Positions 59,001 through 64,000 of a stretch of DNA of 64,000 bases are shown here, in pieces. Every line of letters begins with the position of its first letter. Within the stretch, counting starts at the first letter, position 1. The position numbers were made by a program, and so were the translations under genes. The DNA is from Progne subis subis (taxonomy: Eukaryota > Chordata > Aves > Passeriformes > Hirundinidae). Where the stretch lies: the NCBI GenBank assembly GCA_022316685.1, contig JAKJHU010000024.1, forward strand, positions 5,030,501 through 5,094,500. The letters run 5' to 3'. The notes beneath the pieces were generated by a model. That model was not told the DNA's origin. It made no database searches and saw only the letters and a program-made list of their open reading frames with translations.

Positions 59001-62000
59001 TCCCCGAATGAATACTATCTCAATTATCATCATCATCATAATCTCTGATGGTTTGCTACATACAATGCTGATAGCCATTTATAAAACTATAAATAGAATA
59101 TAAACTAAAAGACCCCAACTATAATAATATGATAAAAAATAGAATGTTTTACACAAGGAAAAAAGTCAGCCAGGATATTGAAAGCAATTGGGTACCTGCA
59201 TCAGGGAGATGACTTCTGTTGGACAACACACATGACAGTTATGTCAAAATCAAAAGAAGAGATGGGTGAATATTTATTGGTTTTCAATTAAAAATGGTTT
59301 TCAACATTTTATTTTTTAAAGAAAACTGAAATTGAGAATCACTTCCCTAATTGCTTGGATATGGATTTTCTGTGTCCTGTAGGGAGTACTTTTGAAGATT
59401 GATGTAATTCAGCATATAGATTCGTTCAACATTTGAATAGCCTAGAATGGTTCCAATAAAATTTGGACTACTGAAGCATTTTCTCTCCTTTTGCTACTAC
59501 AGATAAGTCAAACTTTCTTGTGTAGTTCATTCACAGTGTTTTGCATTTCCTTTGACCTTATTAGACAAGTCAAATGATAGTTTCCATCAGAAGGAGTAGT
59601 CCTTGGCCTCCACTTGTATGAATGCCCACAACTTAGTGATATTGGCATTCATCCGCAAATTGAGAAAATAATTTTTAAATTAAATGAGATTTAAATATAT
59701 CTGAGCTATAAATTCCTTGTTGTGTAGGGAATAGACTAATAAATTTGTTGTTAACATGAGTCTTAATCCTGACAAAATAGATGCAAATATAGCATTTTTG
59801 TGGCACCAGAAAACAAATTGGTGTTTATGTTCCTTTAATAAAGGGAGCGTACAGAAGACATTTGCAGGGGTAATCAACAATATATACATAAATCACTAAA
59901 TAAACCTTAAATTCCTTTTTAAAAAAAATATCTTTTTATCTGCCTTTCTATAACTTATTTCAATTATAGTCAAGTGTAAAGGTCACAGACTAAATATAAA
60001 CAGTTCAAATATTATAAATATCACAGCATATAATGAAATAAAATTCCTCATGAAATGAGGAACATTACTTTTTTAATCTGAAGATTAGCATGAAATGTGA
60101 TTTAATCAGTGAGAATTCTTCTCATTTCCAGTCAATGTTTTGCATTTCCTTGATTTAAGTATGTTGTGATTTCTGAAACTGATACTGTCTGATTATACGA
60201 TAATTTGTAGATGGGAAACTTTTGGGAAGTTTCTTCCTGTCTTCAGAGATAAAATGTTCAAAGCAGACAAATTTATACACACCAGTATTTGCCAGTGTTT
60301 GCATTGTTCATTCTGAATGGGTTTTGGCTTTTAAAACAATTTTGTGGTTTTTCACTGTTGAAGAAACAATAATTGCAGTGAAGTAAGACAAGCTAAAGAA
60401 GGAAGTCATACCTCAAATAAGGAGACAATCTTAGCAAATAGGGGCATTATTTAAAGAACTGCCTGATGAACTTTGCTGGTTATGAGCAGTCTTCATCTTC
60501 TGCTGAAGCCACTGCTGTTTACTATTGCTGTAAGTTAGACATTGGACCTATGGTAAAGACAAATGTGGGAAATTATCTGTTCCTCAGGCAGATTTTGCCA
60601 CAGCACTCTCTAGTCTTGCACTTCTGTTCTGAGAATGATGGCTGTCTCTGTCCAGGTGGCCAACTTTGGCAGGATAATAAATCAATGTCCTTTCTTCTCT
60701 GTCCCAGAGGAAGCGTGGAAGAGGGAAAACGTCTTCCTTCCAGAGGATATTTGCCTTTGCCATAGTGATAGAAAAAGCTGATTAATAAATCAGCCAGAAA
60801 AAAAAAAGAGAAAAAGAAAAACAAAACAAAACAAAACCCAGAAGGGTCAGTAAACTTATGGCAAAGGAAAAAACAGTGAGAATATTGTGTATGTCAGGAC
60901 TCTGGTTGCCATTTCATAAACAACCTTCTTCCTATTTTTGTATAATTTACTTGAACATCCTGTTTCTTTCTTTATCCCATGTTTGACTTCGGGATTTTGA
61001 AAAGGGCTGAAGCCTTAGAAAGGTTTCATCTATTGTGTATTGGGAGAAAGTGGAGGCTTCTCTGCTAAAATTGAGAAATGTTTAAAGAGAGATTAATAGA
61101 TGTTACTTACAATGATAAATGCCAACTTTCTCCCAAGAGGAGAAAGGAAAGAAACACTACCAAAAGAAAAGTGATTTTTATTATATGCATTAGAGATTTA
61201 CTGTTTCATATATTTCATTTGAAACATCTTTGCCCTTTGCGATCAGTTTTGACACGATTTTCAAGCTGTTTTGCAAAACCAGCTTCCGCTCTTCAAGTGG
61301 AGATATGTGATGTGATAAATTTTGCAAACTTTTGTGCTGTGGCAAAGACAGCCTTCTGAACTACATCCATGCTTTGTGCTTGAGCCCCAGGCTGAGTGGC
61401 CCAGCATAGCAGGAGCTCTATAAATTACCATGTTCCCCATTACTTTAGTTACACCAATCCTTGTTGCAAAGAAGGATTCACTTCTTTGTAACTCCGTAGT
61501 AGCTCCTCAGCCTTTCAGTCTTCAGTAAAGTAGCAGTGCTGGTTTTGGAGTTGCAGAACAGACCAGGTGATTCCTCCTTCTAACTGAAATAGCATTCGTT
61601 AATACTATTAATTTCTATTTTTCTATGCTGTTTAGAATAAATTTTAAAAGGCTGCAAGCTTTAGAAATACCTCAGTAGACTTGTATTTCCAACTCTCTTA
61701 GATATTTCTCAAATTTCATTTGCTTCTAAGATTTTTCTTGTATTAAATTATGCTCTCAAAAACACAGACTCAGTGCAGAGACCATTTCTCTGAGTCCCTG
61801 TGTAAGCAACTGTGTCACTTCTGCTTCTACCTTTATCAAGATTTTATTTTTTAATCTGCTTTTGCCCTGTGTCAGGGTTGGGATTCTGGGTCGAAAAAAT
61901 TCTGCCTGATCCACTGTAGGTATATTCTGTCCATCTCTGTCTCCTTGTAACAACTACACTGATGAGCACATCCAAACAGGATTTCAGTTCCAAAAGACTG

Positions 62001-64000
62001 GAATAGGAGTGAGATCTCAGGTACCAGCCGGCTTCCAGCCTACTTTCTGTGATTCCCACCAAGGTTTAGAGGAATATTGAATTAACTGGAAAAACCTTCT
62101 TCCTCTTGCAAAAGCAGACCTTTCTGTCAAATGCTTTGGTGTACAGTTTAGTTTCTTTTAATATATGCTGGAAAAGATAATAAGCAAATAGATCTAAATG
62201 TAAGGGAGAAACAGCAGCAGCACTTAATGATGAAAAAGTTTCCTTTTGGCTGAAAGAAGTTAAAAAGTGTAACCTCCAACACAAAGCATGCAGTGTGTTT
62301 TGTAATATGTGGAAATAATAATAAGTGAATAGGAATATTCTCTATAATTCTTTTTATCTTAACTGTATGTGCTAGCACCCTTTGTCCTTTGAGCTACTTC
62401 ATAAGAAAAATATTTTCCTGAAATACATGAGATACTGAAGCAAGACTATTTAATGTTTTCAGAATTTTCCTTAATACCTACTCCCCATTTTCCATTTTTT
62501 CCGGGTTTTGTTCTTTTATCTATTTGCATTATTTATTGTGCTTTGTGGAGCAATGGTAAGTAATTATTGTTTTTTCAAAAAAGATTTTAAGTTTTGGCAT
62601 AGGAAGAACTTATGATATTTAAAAGAAATAATTTTTACACTCTTTCAAATAGCCTCTCAATATGTGGACCCTGGAAATTTTACAAAGAAGTTTGTAGCAG
62701 AGCCTGACATTCATGCATACCTTGAGTAGTAAGTTTGTCAGAGAGGAACCTGTAAAATTTATCTCTATGTAAAGCACTGTTACATCGGCAGGAATGGCAG
62801 ATTTCATTTCTCTTTAACAGCAAGATTTTAAAGCTGCCTTGGGCTCCTGGGTAATTCCTGCATATTCATATGGGAAGCATCAAGCTGCTCTCACTGTTAC
62901 TGAACACTTCTGTGTGTTGTAAACCCAGACGTGACAAACCAGGCTACACTCGCTTTCTCTGCAGGCTCTTGACATTCCATGAGCTCCAGAGAGCTCTCTG
63001 AATAATGCAGAGACACAGGCAGCAGTCACAGCCAAGGTGAAACTGAAGTATCAATCACATATCAAGTGAGGCTTGCACTGTGTTTAACCCTCAGTGACTT
63101 TAAGGAGTTACTATGAAACCGTTGCAACTGATGTCATTCTGTAATCATGAGACTACCAAGAAGTCATAGACGATTTCTCAATTCATTTTATGTCCTATTT
63201 CTTCTAATTAGATCCTGACAGGATTTCCAGTTATTCACAATGGTTTGCTTTACAGCTAGGTGCCAGAAAAGTGCTAATCACACTAAAGTCCCATAGGTAA
63301 CTGTGTTTGCCAGTCAAAATACTAGCATGGATGTCTGAGTTTTTGCTTTAATTTTCTGTCTAAAACAGCCTTGGAAGCATAAACTGAATCTTAAGTGGCA
63401 CATTATAGAAATCCTTATGAAAACTTCTTAGTGCCATAATATGAAATGCTTTCATTGAAACATTAGATTTTATTAGAAAGAGTAAGAAAATAAAAGATCA
63501 AGGTAAGTTTACAGGTGATTCACAAAACCAAAACTAACTTCATAAGGAATGTTGTGTAGGATTGTAATCTCCCCATTTATTCATCTTTATAACCATCTGC
63601 AGTTTTAGTCGAAATTAGTAGCATTTATCAACTGTACAATCCTTTCAAAAACTTAGAAAGTAATTGTTTCTTTTATTAAGAAAGGAATATGGTGAGCTAG
63701 TAGGAACTAGTAAATAGTGCAGATTAATTTAGTAATTGCTTTCATCCTGGGTAGTTATGGAGTTTTGAACATATACACTGCTTACTTTTTAATCTTGTGA
63801 TAAATTTCTCTTCACCCTTGTAATCATTCTGTACTATAGAGTTAACCTGAAAATTTGTGCTTCTTTATGTTAAATGTGCAAATCATGTAGTAACCTTTAA
63901 TTATAATTTCTATTTATTAATTTTCCAATTAATTAATTAGAAAAAATAAATTTAAAATAAATATTCCCATTAATAAATATAATATGTAGGATAAAGGGAA
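56014..64000. other. Gene desert, last part
   Basis: AT-rich DNA with an (ATC) short repeat near 59020-59037 and an A-rich (caaaa)n tract at about 60800-60838. The final 150 nt are almost pure A/T. No exon, RNA gene or transposon recognised. The next conserved gene in the human order (VCAM1) was looked for and not seen. Confidence 0.7.
60800..60838 (+). repeat. A-rich (CAAAA)n simple repeat
   Basis: An A-rich tract with gaaaa and then about three caaaa units. Confidence 0.85.

Noticed and set aside
56014..64000. VCAM1 or another next gene of the human order
   Set aside because: No immunoglobulin-domain exon or other recognisable exon was found; the distance in human suggests it lies beyond the window.

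Overview
The window is vertebrate nuclear DNA, most likely from a bird. Coding exons are short and split by long AT-rich introns with GT-AG ends. The only autonomous retroelements I can recognise are CR1-type LINEs, the dominant bird LINE, plus one retroviral solo LTR. The gene order CDC14A then GPR88 on the same strand matches the conserved vertebrate synteny block (human 1p21). Species cannot be told; a neoavian bird is a reasonable inference.

Layout. Positions 1-30,355 (+ strand) hold the last eleven coding exons of CDC14A, a dual-specificity protein phosphatase. They cover about residues 130-590 of an expected ~590, including the whole catalytic domain from the general acid to the HCxAGxGR signature, the variable tail and the stop codon. 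The first ~130 residues are encoded upstream, outside the window. A probable 3' UTR follows, ending near 30,355. Positions 30,356-34,800 are intergenic and contain a minus-strand solo LTR of an endogenous retrovirus (32,334-33,002) that keeps TG...CA ends and sits between T-runs compatible with a 6-bp target duplication. Positions 35,270-36,340 (+ strand) are the intact single-exon coding sequence of GPR88, an orphan brain GPCR, in a very GC-rich CpG island. It is preceded by a possible 5' UTR exon and followed by a probable 1.7-kb 3' UTR. From about 38,070 to the end I find no gene. This stretch is an AT-rich desert with a 5'-truncated CR1 LINE (53,796-56,013, minus strand), an older CR1 3'-end relic, a 101-bp tandem duplication, homopolymers and a few candidate regulatory blocks.

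The two genes are neighbours by ancestry rather than parts of one pathway: CDC14A acts on phosphorylated proteins in the cytoplasm, at centrosomes and in sensory hair cells, while GPR88 is a striatal membrane receptor. I found no new biological system. The observations most worth a look are the odd splice donor in CDC14A with an in-frame alternative 24 nt downstream, the G17/C12 foldback in the last CDC14A intron, the shortened third intracellular loop of GPR88, and the solo LTR between the two genes.
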